From contig NZ_BMIK01000003.1 of assembly GCF_014642075.1 (NCBI RefSeq), positions 1 to 64,000 on the forward strand: a stretch of DNA of 64,000 bases, given 5' to 3'. The stretch is from Parapedobacter defluvii. Its GTDB lineage: Bacteria > Bacteroidota > Bacteroidia > Sphingobacteriales > Sphingobacteriaceae. Position 1 is the stretch's first letter. Each line of letters opens with the position of its first letter. The notes under the pieces are model-generated. The model worked only from the letters and a program-made list of their open reading frames with translations, searched no databases and had not been told where the DNA came from. The position numbers and the translations under genes are program-made. Below, in pieces: positions 1 to 8,149 of the stretch.

Positions 1-40
1 CTAAACTTTCTTCTTGATTTCTTCATTCTCAACTGCTAAT

Positions 41-601
41 TTAAACATTTATGCAGTTGTCCAGTATTTGGGGAGTATCACATCCCTCAGATTTACTATG
101 AAAAATGACTTTATTTCCATATCGATTCAGGTCTTCGTATAGTTCATCGTCAATTTTCTTTTCGGAGAGGAATGTTCCATTGAGGTCAAAAAACAGTAGT
201 CTAGAATAGTCGTTGTAAATCAGTATTTGTTCAGATAATTCATCAAATGCGATATCAATGACCGATCGCGACTCTCCAGGGCCCCTTCCTACTCGGTTAA
301 TGCTTGATTGGATTTTCCCGGTTTTGGCATCGATAACAAAAACAGTACTGTTGCCACCAGAAAGCAATATGATTCTATCTTTATGTCTAATTACCTTTTT
401 TATATCTGCTATAAGCAAATCATCACCTGTCTCGATCTGTATGACATCGGCAATTTCAAAATGATCCTTAAAGTAACCCGCTATAGACGGCTTATCCGGT
501 GCAGTTAATATGATCTGCTTACGTTCCCTATCCGGTTGATTGGAGGTACAGGACAAAAGTAGGAATAATAAAGCGCAAAAGGGTATAAATGGTTTTATCA
601 T
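41..601 (-). CDS. Shortened six-bladed beta-propeller lipoprotein
   Basis: The N-terminus is a lipoprotein signal (MIKPFIPFCALLFLLLSC), with the lipid-accepting Cys near residue 18. The following sequence resembles the first half of the six-bladed propeller lipoproteins common in Bacteroidota: a DVIQIET-type strand, then a VFVIDAKTGKI strand and an RVGRGPGES blade motif. The complete relative in this window (20364-21407) has 347 residues, whereas this one stops at 186, so it probably holds only two or three blades. The start is firm because it gives a full signal peptide. It lies about 100 bp downstream of an NVEALA-like peptide gene on the same strand, the same order as at 21.6-20.4 kb. It may be a decaying copy; an alternative is that a frameshift close to the window edge hides the second half. 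Confidence 0.65.
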   Translation of the reverse strand: MIKPFIPFCALLFLLLSCTSNQPDRERKQIILTAPDKPSIAGYFKDHFEIADVIQIETGDDLLIADIKKVIRHKDRIILLSGGNSTVFVIDAKTGKIQSSINRVGRGPGESRSVIDIAFDELSEQILIYNDYSRLLFFDLNGTFLSEKKIDDELYEDLNRYGNKVIFHSKSEGCDTPQILDNCINV

Positions 602-658
602 GGTATTTTTGAAGGGAGTAGAATAATTTAAGCGGACTAAACAGTTTAAATGAACAAG

Positions 659-684
659 GGGGCATCATTACTTTGATGCACCCC
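659..684 (-). terminator. Hairpin between NVEALA-like gene and propeller gene
   Basis: GGGGCATC and GATGCACCCC form an imperfect stem (one bulged A) with an 8-nt loop. It lies between the stop of the NVEALA-like reading frame and the start of the propeller gene. There is no strong T-run on the minus strand, so it may act as a partial terminator or mRNA processing/stability element that lets the short upstream gene be expressed above the downstream one. That role is inference. Confidence 0.4.
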
Positions 685-704
685 AAGTTTAATGATTGTT
701 GGCA

Positions 705-974
705 TTAAGCGCCGCCGCAGCCTTGGCTTGAAGGCGTGTAAACGGAGTAATTACCTGGGGTACATTCGAAATCGCCTTCACCCTCGCAGGCTCTGTTGTA
801 GGAAACGACTTTATAGCCCACGCCATCGATACAAGCGTAGCTGCTTCCAGTTTGGGTTATCACAATCTTGCTGACGCCTTGGTCATTTTCATTCTGTGCC
901 AGCGCTTCATCGCTCTTTTTACAGCGAAGAAAGCCTGAATAGTCCCTATATGCTAATCGAGGTTTTTGCAATAA
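705..974 (-). pseudogene. NVEALA-like peptide gene lacking its leader
   Basis: The frame encodes an 89-residue product containing DEALAQNENDQG, which matches the NVEALA-x-NE region of the Bacteroidota NVEALA peptide family. The region after it carries four Cys (ACIDG, ACEGEG, FECTPG, QGCGGA) and ends in Gly-Gly-Ala. Family members normally have an N-terminal Lys-rich hydrophobic export segment before the NVEALA motif; here none is present. The in-frame upstream DNA is instead the duplicated 3' flank of the neighbouring small membrane-protein gene. The leader was therefore probably lost when that gene was duplicated. The ATG at 974 is the only in-frame start that avoids the upstream gene and has no visible ribosome-binding site. 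It could still be expressed by read-through, but I favour a remnant. Confidence 0.5.
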
Positions 975-1146
975 CATCGTAAATCCGTTTATACGGCATT
1001 CAAAAGTGTTGCCATCTATTTTCCGGATCGTAGGGAACCCGATTGGGTTCGATCTCTTTCCATGATTTATACTCAAAATCAACACTTTGAAATAAATAGT
1101 AAGACCATCGCCAAAAACATAATGGATTAATCCGATATAAGCGATA
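972..1146. repeat. Direct repeat copy 2 (3' end of small membrane gene plus flank)
   Basis: This stretch is nearly identical to 1403-1576. It covers the last about 50 codons of the small membrane-protein gene and about 30 bp beyond its stop (shared words include ATCGTAAATCCG and CGGATCGTAGGGAACCC). Homology stops abruptly near 972, exactly where the NVEALA-like frame becomes unique. Confidence 0.85.
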
Positions 1147-1392
1147 AACTTTTTGATTTTCAGGCGTTGGCTTCATTTCTTCTATAAAGAATTTGATAGA
1201 CTGTTGACTAAGGCGAGGATTTTTAAATCCAAACGTTTCGTGAACAGTAAAAGATGCATCCGCATTAGAATATTTAAAATGGTCGTTATCTATCTTATAT
1301 AGGATGTATGCATTTAGTATGGGTAAGTTGCTCAAAAGACCAATAATAAAATAGATTAGGACAAATCTTAACAAATATTTTCTCACTTTCAT
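1000..1392 (-). CDS. Small membrane-anchored protein, tandem copy 2
   Basis: The 130-residue product has a basic N-terminus and one hydrophobic segment at about residues 9-29, then a soluble domain. It shares the C-terminal block LYRINPLCFWRWSYYLF and YKSWKEIEPNR with the next gene upstream, while the middle is more diverged (YSNADAS is conserved). I do not recognise a named family. The pair arose by tandem duplication that includes the 3' flank. Position downstream of a secreted lipoprotein with a possible enzymatic C-terminus would suit immunity or chaperone genes, but that is inference only. The start is supported by the signal-anchor immediately following. Confidence 0.75.
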   Translation of the reverse strand: MKVRKYLLRFVLIYFIIGLLSNLPILNAYILYKIDNDHFKYSNADASFTVHETFGFKNPRLSQQSIKFFIEEMKPTPENQKVYRLYRINPLCFWRWSYYLFQSVDFEYKSWKEIEPNRVPYDPENRWQHF

Positions 1393-1402
1393 ATCAATTA
1401 CT

Positions 1403-1576
1403 GTTATCGTAAATCCGTTTTATACGGCATTTAAAAGTCTTGCCATCTATTTTCCGGATCGTAGGGAACCCGATTGGGTTCAATTTCTTTCCATGATTTA
1501 TATTCAAAATCAACACTTGTAAATAAATAGTAAGACCACCGCCAAAAACATAATGGATTAATCCGATATAAACGAT
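1403..1576. repeat. Direct repeat copy 1 (3' end of small membrane gene plus flank)
   Basis: Partner of 972-1146. The high conservation of the coding 3' ends and of about 30 bp of noncoding flank, against weaker similarity in the 5' halves, suggests a fairly recent duplication or gene conversion of the 3' parts. Confidence 0.85.
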
Positions 1577-1814
1577 ACAACGTTGAGTTTTCTTTAGAAG
1601 GCTTTTCCTCTTCAATAAACCGTTCTATTAGCTTAGGAGAAAAAAAACCGTCCTTAAAGCCAAACCCTTGAATTCTGGTATACGATGCATCTGCATTAGA
1701 ATATCTAAAATGGTCCCTACCATCAAATAGAACAATAAAATCTTTATTAATCATCGGTAAGTTGGTAATCACAATTATTACACTTAGCACGATCAATATG
1801 GGTTTCCATTTCAT
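1431..1814 (-). CDS. Small membrane-anchored protein, tandem copy 1
   Basis: The product has 127 residues with an N-terminal hydrophobic segment (residues about 5-18) and a soluble C-terminal domain nearly identical over its last 45 residues to the neighbouring copy. It begins 6 bp after the stop of the 486-aa lipoprotein gene, so the two are probably cotranscribed. No known catalytic motif is visible. The aromatic/basic block FWRWSYYLF followed by YKSWKEIE is the defining feature. Function unknown; a protein acting in the envelope beside the upstream lipoprotein is plausible. Confidence 0.75.
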   Translation of the reverse strand: MKWKPILIVLSVIIVITNLPMINKDFIVLFDGRDHFRYSNADASYTRIQGFGFKDGFFSPKLIERFIEEEKPSKENSTLYRLYRINPLCFWRWSYYLFTSVDFEYKSWKEIEPNRVPYDPENRWQDF

Positions 1815-1820
1815 AGCTAT

Positions 1821-3281
1821 TTAGTTACAATTTGTACTGATAGGTGGTCTTGAAGAAACATTGGACACACCTGAGTCGCCTCCGATTCTTTTTTGATCTA
1901 AGTAACCGTACAAACCTGCAGGTGTAGTATAACCAATGTTGCTATTGGGAACATCTAGTTCTTGGCTGCCTGTTTGTGTTGAATTAAAGACCTCAAGAGC
2001 GTAATCCGTACAATTATAATCATTTAAGTCGTATAATTTACCGCTTGATGTTAACGCCTGGCTTATGGCATTATTAAATTTGGTGGCAGTTATTGTACGG
2101 GTAAGTCTAATATCGCTCCTTCTGAGAAGATTAGAATATTCTTCTCCTATTCCACTTGCTATAGGAAGTTTATTTATTGAAACCCAGGTGTCCACTTTTG
2201 GGTAAAAACCAAAACTCAAACGCTGTATATTTGACCCGTTAGATTTCTCAAGCGTGATATAAGCGTGCCCAGGGTCGTCATCGCTAAACGAATACTCCAC
2301 TGCAGGAGATCCTTGAACAGCGGAATGTACGTGTATTGTTATTTTATATTGTGTAGAACTATTTGATGGAACGGAATTGAAACATTCTATTCTCGATTGA
2401 AGATTAATTGAACTTACTGGCGCAACGGCAATGTGATTGGTTGCACTTGCAGAACCACCTCCTCCGGGAGGCCAGGGATCTGGATCCGGATCTGTACCTG
2501 GTTCACCTGAGCAGTATGTTTGGCACGTTTGTCCCGTCTGTTGGGTTGAGCATTCAAGCGTAATAATGTTTTCGTCATCCAGATATGACTCACAAACATA
2601 TTGCCAAATCGGTGTACAAATGTTATAACAGTCAACACTGGCCGGAGACATTGTATCTTCATCTTCCGGTTGAACAATTTCTGCGCTTGCTGACGGGACA
2701 TAGCTCCTTACAACCACTCCATCCTCTATACGCAGCACACGGATCACCTCCATATCAATACTGCGATATTCCAGATATCCGCTGAAGCGGTCCTGCATTT
2801 TCCTGATTGTGTTCAGTCCCATCTCTGCTTTCCGCTCCATAAGGTATGCTTTATCCGGGATATAGGTCAATAGCCGTTCTTCCATCTTTCCAGAAGCATT
2901 CTTAAAAAAGAGTAGCCGCTGCATACTCCATTCACCCACCGACTCGTCTGGCTCATACTTTACACTATCAGCCGGAAAACGATACAACGCTATCTGCTTC
3001 CTTTTCGTCGAGGCCGGTACCTCCACATACCTTTTCCCCCGCTGTTCCGACTGGTACGCCCTAGACCATAGCAATTCCGTTAAAGTGGAGTCGAGCACCG
3101 GATTGGAACGTTTAGCTACCGATCTAGTAAGTTTGCGATAATGTGATTCGGCTACTTCAAGGCTGAGTTCTCTGGAATCATCTTCCGTTGACTCGAAGCC
3201 TATATCATTTTTCTGACACCCAACCGCTATAAGCACCGTCAGTAGCAATAATCGTGTTTGTGTGATTTTCATCTGATACAT
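1821..3281 (-). CDS. Large lipoprotein with Cys-rich middle and possible papain-like C-terminal domain
   Basis: The 486-residue product starts with a lipoprotein signal (LLLLTVLIAVGC). Residues about 25-200 form a soluble domain I do not recognise. A Cys-rich stretch follows (VDCYNICTPIW, YVCESYL, LECSTQQ, QTYCSGE), then a low-complexity DPDPDPWPPGGGG linker. The C-terminal part contains GHAYITLEK, a GFYP motif and YNCTDYALEVF. A Gly-His followed later by an Asn-Cys-x-x-Tyr/Phe-Ala helix is reminiscent of permuted papain-fold (NlpC/P60-like) peptidases and of some secreted toxin domains; this is inference from motif order only. The ATG at 3272 (MKITQ) is an equally good start. It leads an apparent operon with the two duplicated small membrane genes. 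Confidence 0.75.
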   Translation of the reverse strand: MYQMKITQTRLLLLTVLIAVGCQKNDIGFESTEDDSRELSLEVAESHYRKLTRSVAKRSNPVLDSTLTELLWSRAYQSEQRGKRYVEVPASTKRKQIALYRFPADSVKYEPDESVGEWSMQRLLFFKNASGKMEERLLTYIPDKAYLMERKAEMGLNTIRKMQDRFSGYLEYRSIDMEVIRVLRIEDGVVVRSYVPSASAEIVQPEDEDTMSPASVDCYNICTPIWQYVCESYLDDENIITLECSTQQTGQTCQTYCSGEPGTDPDPDPWPPGGGGSASATNHIAVAPVSSINLQSRIECFNSVPSNSSTQYKITIHVHSAVQGSPAVEYSFSDDDPGHAYITLEKSNGSNIQRLSFGFYPKVDTWVSINKLPIASGIGEEYSNLLRRSDIRLTRTITATKFNNAISQALTSSGKLYDLNDYNCTDYALEVFNSTQTGSQELDVPNSNIGYTTPAGLYGYLDQKRIGGDSGVSNVSSRPPISTNCN

Positions 3282-3349
3282 AATTTTGGTTTAATAATTA
3301 GTGTTTTCTACATACAGTTTCACCCCGATTACTACATAATTTAGAAGAT

Positions 3350-4719
3350 TCATAACCGCTGTTCAATTTTTTCCAACTCAGTAGTCACCGAGGTACGGAT
3401 TTTATCTACTTCTGGGGAAGGTATTTTGATAGGTAACCTCAAAATACCTTGTCCTTCCTCAAGCGCATCATGCCACCGTTCTGTTTGGGCATAATAAAGA
3501 AAGAGGCTTTTCCGGGTTCCAAACCGATTAGGAACCATAAATACTGCACGCTTGAAAGCATGCTCAGCATTTTCTGTATCTTGTAATGCTAGATAACTTT
3601 GACCTAAAAGCTCATAAAGTCGGTTGGACGGTTGTTGATAGATTGCTTTACATAAAACATCAACTGCCTCCTTATAGTCTTCATTTTTAATCAATTGATA
3701 TGCATAAAAGGTAAGATAAGGAACATGATTACCCATTGACTCCGAAAGATCATTCAGCATCTCCAAACCTTCATTCATAAAACCGGCATGGCATAGTCTT
3801 TGGGCCTCTTTCCATTGCTCCTCAACTTTACTCATCCAGAAAAATTGATGATAATTAGCAGCAACAAATGAGCCTATTCCCAGCACGGCTAAAATTAAAT
3901 ATGTTGAATTCTGAGACTTATTTAGACCATCGAGACTATAATACAGTATTACAAGTATGAATATGAGTACAAGCAATTGAATGATCGACCTTTCTATGAT
4001 ATGGGTAAAAAGTGCAGCTACGGCTAACGCGACCAAGGTTGTAAAGGAAAATACCAGTAATCAGGCATATTTCTTCCGTATTTTTTAAACAGAAAAATAA
4101 CTAACCTGATAACCACAGCTGAAATCGAAAGAAAAACTGCAATTCCGACCAATCCCTTTTCAACCATGAACTGCCAGTAGTCATTAAAAGCAAAATAAGT
4201 ATTATCCGCAAGTAGCAGTTCTTTTTCCGTAAATTTACCCTTCTCGAAGTAGTCAGCCTGATATTGTAGGAAAGTAGACTTAAAGCGTCCTTCCCCTACG
4301 CCAAAAGCGTAATTATCAGAAAATATAACGGACGAAATCTTATAGACTAACATCCTTCCCGCTGAAGAATCGGTTTTAAAAAGAAATATAAGTGCTAATA
4401 ACAAACAAGGGATAAATATTGAGATTCCATAAAAGACTTTTTGGAGACCCAATTTGGCGCGAAACCTCGAATATAGAAACAACAGTACCAAGCTTACGGT
4501 AAAACCAACTATAAGCGCCCTGCTTCCCACATAGACACTTCCCGTAAGGAGTATGGCATGTATAAGGATGCTTATTTGTTCTGGTTTATTTATTAGTATC
4601 TGCATAGTAAACGCGAAGCTATCAACACAAAACAAATATAGCACTATTAGTTGCAGCCCACTGCCTGATAAGAATTGAGTAAGAATTGACATGACCAACT
4701 TCAATCGTTGTTTATTCAT
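3350..4719 (-). pseudogene. O-antigen ligase-like/TPR membrane protein, frameshifted
   Basis: Two frames overlapping by 13 bp near 4030 together read as one Bacteroidota O-antigen-ligase-family protein with C-terminal TPRs. The 5' frame (4024-4719) has several membrane segments, an SRA motif (GSRALIVG), and the periplasmic stretch with GVGEGRF, YQADYF and LLADNTYFAFNDYW that is typical of the family. The 3' frame (3350-4036) resumes with two more membrane helices and TPR-like repeats ending in KIPSPEVDKIR. A one-base shift in the text reading YWYFPL then TTLVALAVAA breaks the gene. The joined product (about 455 aa) is also shorter than the roughly 550-600 aa I expect, apparently missing early membrane segments. 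It therefore looks inactive unless the shift is a sequencing error. Confidence 0.75.
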
Positions 4720-4835
4720 AGTTTTATTTCTTTAAACCAAAATAGCAACAATACAGGTTGCATTAACATTGGAACTGCAGACGCTGGGTTTTTGGGCAAA
4801 CTAAGTTTAATTAGGTATTAAATTTTTGACATGAT
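4664..4835. repeat. Divergent promoter/5'-end module, copy 1
   Basis: This segment is homologous to 18338-18520. Shared words are GATAAGAATTGAGTAAGA, AGTTTTATTTCTTT, ACAATACCAG/ACAATACAGG and TTAATTAGGTA/TTAATCAGGTA. It contains the 5' end of the O-antigen-ligase-like gene (minus) and runs up to the start of the transglutaminase lipoprotein gene (plus), so it is a shared intergenic control region. The 18.4-kb copy sits between a relic of the same gene and a TlpA lipoprotein gene. Confidence 0.75.
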
Positions 4836-6903
4836 AGTTGGTGATATATTTGGAAAACTGATGTGCTTCACGAGTGCCGTCTGCCTTTCTATGAGCGGAT
4901 GCCACTCAAATCATACGCATCCAGCGGAGGTGATGGAGGTATTGAAATCAGCAGGAAGAAATCGTAATCAATTAAGTCAGGTATTGAATCACTACTCTAA
5001 GGATCCATCCGATAGTCTTAAATATCAAGCCGCTTGCTTTCTCATTTCCGGAATGAAGGAGAGGTATTCTTCCTATCTGTTGAATGACGTTCCTCCGATA
5101 GTCCGCAAAGCGTATGTCGCGATGGATTCAGCTGTCAGGTCCAATTACTTCAACCCTTATTGGGGAGATACAGACACTAAAATCGATTCTGTGCACCTGA
5201 TTTATTCGGATTCTATTGCTACTTCACTATCGACAGGTAGCGTTTATAATTCAGGTATACAGTATGGTAATCATTTAGACCCTTTAACTATAGAATCAAA
5301 ATGGCTGATAGATCATATCGAGAATTCATTTTATGTATGGAACACTTCTAAGCTTGCTAACGGGCTCGATTTTGACGAATTTAAAGAACTGATTTTGCCC
5401 TATCGATATCGTAATGAAGCGCTTGATTTAACGTCGTCAAAATACCGTGAGTTGTATTGGGATATCATCCAAGCAGATTCTTCCATAGATTTAGAATCGA
5501 TTGTTAACAAGCTAAATACCTACTCGACGAAGATGAGTTGCATAGAAAAGACTGGGCCTCATATAGGTAACTTTGCATTCTACGATTTAATGCACTTTAA
5601 TACGCTGGGATGCGATAGGCATTCGGAATGGATGTGCAGGGTACTGAATGCATGCGGTGTTCCGGCAGCATTGGACTTTACCCCTTCGTGGAAAAATAGA
5701 AACCGTGGGCATTTTTGGGTTTCTGTAAGAGACAAAACCGGCAATTACCATCCCTTTACGCCTATGTGGCAACCATTACACGACTCTATATATTTTTCTG
5801 AAACCTCAAAGGTATTTAGGCTAACCTATACGAAACAGTCAAATCCTGCTACCTTAAATAAGGATGGAGAAGAAATTCCTTCAGCATTCTCTAACCCTCG
5901 CATACTGGATGTCACAGAATTATATCATAAAGTTACTAATTTGACCATTCCTGTAAATCAAACCGGAAACCGCAGAGAGCTGGGATACTTGTCAATTTTT
6001 AGTCCCGATGGATGGAAACCCATAGGGTGGGGAAAGTATGTTAATAAAAACAGTGCTCTTTTCTTCGAAAAAGTTCCGGTTTCTACCATCTACGCATCTG
6101 GTTTACAAGTAGATGGTCAGATTACTCCTAACACCCACCCTTTTTATGTTCAGGAGGATGGCCAGATTGTATATATCGTTCCGGATTCAACCAAGCGGAT
6201 AGATATTCATGTAAAAAGGAAATTTCATGAGAAGGGACATCTCATTGAGATGATGGAGAAAATGATTGGAACCAAAGTGCTGGCTTCAACTACTATAGAT
6301 TTTTCGGATTTTGACACTTTACATATCCTAACGCGCCAGGATTTGTCTGCTATGAGTACTAAATCAATACCAATGAAGTTAAAAAAAGCATACCGTTACA
6401 TTCGACTAATTCCCGAAGGTGAAAACGAACTAAATCTAACGGGTTTAAAAATATTTGCAAAATCTTCACAGGATTTCGAATCTAAAAGTATAAAATACAA
6501 GCCTTTGACAAATGACAATCGCTATGATGAGCTTCAAAACGACAATCCCGACACTTTTACTACTTTAAAAGTACTCGAAATAGATCTGATGCTACCTATG
6601 TTAATAGATGCTATTGAAATAACGCCAAGAAATTCAAATAATGGAATAGTACCTGGAGATACCTATGAGCTACTTTATTTTGACAAGCACTGGATTTCCG
6701 CGGGAATAACGCTTGCGTCAACTAATTCACTAACTTTTAAAAATATACCTGCCAATACATTGTACTGGCTTAGAAATCTAGACAGAGGAAGAGAAGAACA
6801 GGCTTTTCTTTATAATGGAGAAAGGCAAATTTTCATCAATGAAGACAACTACATCAACAATTCATGGGTACCATTTGGGGAATGCATGAAAGAACTTTAT
6901 TAG
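4831..6903 (+). CDS. Transglutaminase-like domain lipoprotein
   Basis: The 690-aa product starts with a short lipoprotein signal ending SMSGC. A transglutaminase-like core lies at about residues 255-315: NTLGCDRHSEWMCRVLNACG supplies the Cys-containing helix preceding a GVPA turn, and RGHFWVSV supplies the His strand. This is the Cys-His-Asp arrangement of bacterial papain-like transglutaminases, which act as peptidases or crosslinkers. The C-terminal half looks beta-rich and may contain carbohydrate-binding-like domains; no specific motif proves that. It is exported and lipid-anchored, with AT-rich codon use like the rest of the island. It is transcribed divergently from the broken O-antigen-ligase-like gene. 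Confidence 0.8.
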   Translation: MIVGDIFGKLMCFTSAVCLSMSGCHSNHTHPAEVMEVLKSAGRNRNQLSQVLNHYSKDPSDSLKYQAACFLISGMKERYSSYLLNDVPPIVRKAYVAMDSAVRSNYFNPYWGDTDTKIDSVHLIYSDSIATSLSTGSVYNSGIQYGNHLDPLTIESKWLIDHIENSFYVWNTSKLANGLDFDEFKELILPYRYRNEALDLTSSKYRELYWDIIQADSSIDLESIVNKLNTYSTKMSCIEKTGPHIGNFAFYDLMHFNTLGCDRHSEWMCRVLNACGVPAALDFTPSWKNRNRGHFWVSVRDKTGNYHPFTPMWQPLHDSIYFSETSKVFRLTYTKQSNPATLNKDGEEIPSAFSNPRILDVTELYHKVTNLTIPVNQTGNRRELGYLSIFSPDGWKPIGWGKYVNKNSALFFEKVPVSTIYASGLQVDGQITPNTHPFYVQEDGQIVYIVPDSTKRIDIHVKRKFHEKGHLIEMMEKMIGTKVLASTTIDFSDFDTLHILTRQDLSAMSTKSIPMKLKKAYRYIRLIPEGENELNLTGLKIFAKSSQDFESKSIKYKPLTNDNRYDELQNDNPDTFTTLKVLEIDLMLPMLIDAIEITPRNSNNGIVPGDTYELLYFDKHWISAGITLASTNSLTFKNIPANTLYWLRNLDRGREEQAFLYNGERQIFINEDNYINNSWVPFGECMKELY

Positions 6904-6929
6904 TTCTCAGAAGAACCCTGTCACCTCAT

Positions 6930-7895
6930 CTACCCACGCTCAATACCAACCCGACTAAGCACCCATCCTTTTATTTGGGTCGCATAGTCTTCCGATACTG
7001 TTACAGTCTCATCATCGGGAAATAGGGTCAATTCCAACTGTGCCCCGTGTGATACACAGCGCTTAAGCCGATGTTGTGGAATAGCCCGGTTACGGCCGAC
7101 CTTACGGAAATATCCGGCAGTAACAATCTCCACTTCCTTTAGGGACCGTTGTTTTGCCGTTTCCTTATCCTTGCCTTCCCTACAGATGAATACCATGTGT
7201 GCCTTCAACACAAACTCCGAGATATCACGGTAGTCCAGCAATTCGGTTTTAAACGGTGTGACATGCTGATATTTGCCATCCAATGGACTATCGGATAATA
7301 AGTCCGTCTTTTTGTCAAGAGTTGCTTTTCTATCCGGATGCACGGGATGGTCGGCAGAGCGCTGTCTTGACAGCTTAATTAAGCGCAGCCCCTGCTGCGC
7401 TTTCCGCTGCAAACGACGGCACAACGCAATAAAATACGCACACATGTATGCGATGTTGAAAGACAGCCCGAACGACAGCACAAGCACGGCAGCCGTTTCC
7501 CTGAAATCCGGGTTGGCACCGACCAAAGGCGCAAGCTGCGGCAAAGCCAGCACCGACCGGGCCAACCCATACACAAGTAAAACAGGTACCAACCAACAAC
7601 AGAACAATTGGAACACCAATCGGCTGTTCGGAAAACCCGGCCAGGGAAACCGACGGTCCAACCATATCGTAAAGACTTTTATCCAAGCCAAACCTACATA
7701 GGCAATAAAAAAGTAAATGGCCACCAACGCGAGAAAATTTGTTGTCTGAGTCTCCTCTCCAGCTCCCCTGGGATAAGCAGCTAAACCGGTTGCAACAGCC
7801 GCTATCAAAGCCGTAACAAAGCGCCACGGCTCATCTTGGTACCGGATGGCCAGTTGCCTGTTGATACGTTTGGTACGGGTAAAACGTGGTCTCAT
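6930..7895 (-). CDS. Membrane-anchored LytTR-type transcription regulator (putative)
   Basis: Residues about 25-165 of this 321-aa protein contain four predicted membrane helices (ALIAAVATGLAAY; FLALVAIYFFIAYVGLAW; LFCCWLVPVLLVYGLA; VLVLSFGLSFNIAYMCAYF). After a polar linker, the last 100 residues read like a LytTR DNA-binding domain: AGYFRKVGRNRAIPQHRLKR, then LELTLFPDDETVTVSEDY. In LytTR proteins the equivalent block binds DNA direct repeats. No receiver domain is present, so it belongs to the membrane-LytTR architecture common in Bacteroidota. The GC-rich codon use differs from the preceding island, marking the island boundary near 6.9 kb. An inverted repeat lies just upstream of its start. 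Confidence 0.65.
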   Translation of the reverse strand: MRPRFTRTKRINRQLAIRYQDEPWRFVTALIAAVATGLAAYPRGAGEETQTTNFLALVAIYFFIAYVGLAWIKVFTIWLDRRFPWPGFPNSRLVFQLFCCWLVPVLLVYGLARSVLALPQLAPLVGANPDFRETAAVLVLSFGLSFNIAYMCAYFIALCRRLQRKAQQGLRLIKLSRQRSADHPVHPDRKATLDKKTDLLSDSPLDGKYQHVTPFKTELLDYRDISEFVLKAHMVFICREGKDKETAKQRSLKEVEIVTAGYFRKVGRNRAIPQHRLKRCVSHGAQLELTLFPDDETVTVSEDYATQIKGWVLSRVGIERG

Positions 7896-7898
7896 AAT

Positions 7899-7971
7899 GG
7901 TTACCTTAGTACAAACTTACCACTGCCTTCCCGTAAATGCAACCCATCCATCTGCCGTATCTAAGGTTAAC
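7899..7971. promoter_or_regulatory. Inverted repeat upstream of LytTR-type gene
   Basis: GGTTACCTTAG (7899-7909) and CTAAGGTTAACC (7960-7971) are near-perfect inverted copies about 50 bp apart, directly upstream of the regulator start. This placement fits an autoregulatory operator, but it is unproven. Confidence 0.3.
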
Positions 7972-8149
7972 CATCGGATTCCCTGTAAAAAAAATGGTGA
8001 ACATCAAGCTCAGTGTGCATATTTCCCCCTTCCCTGCCGGAAATTCCACCTTCGGTGCAAATTCATCGAATTTGCTGAATCAACATCTGTCATCGCCGGA
8101 TTACCATCCGTTTTGTTGTAAGTTTATCTGAATAAAAAAAGAGATCGGT

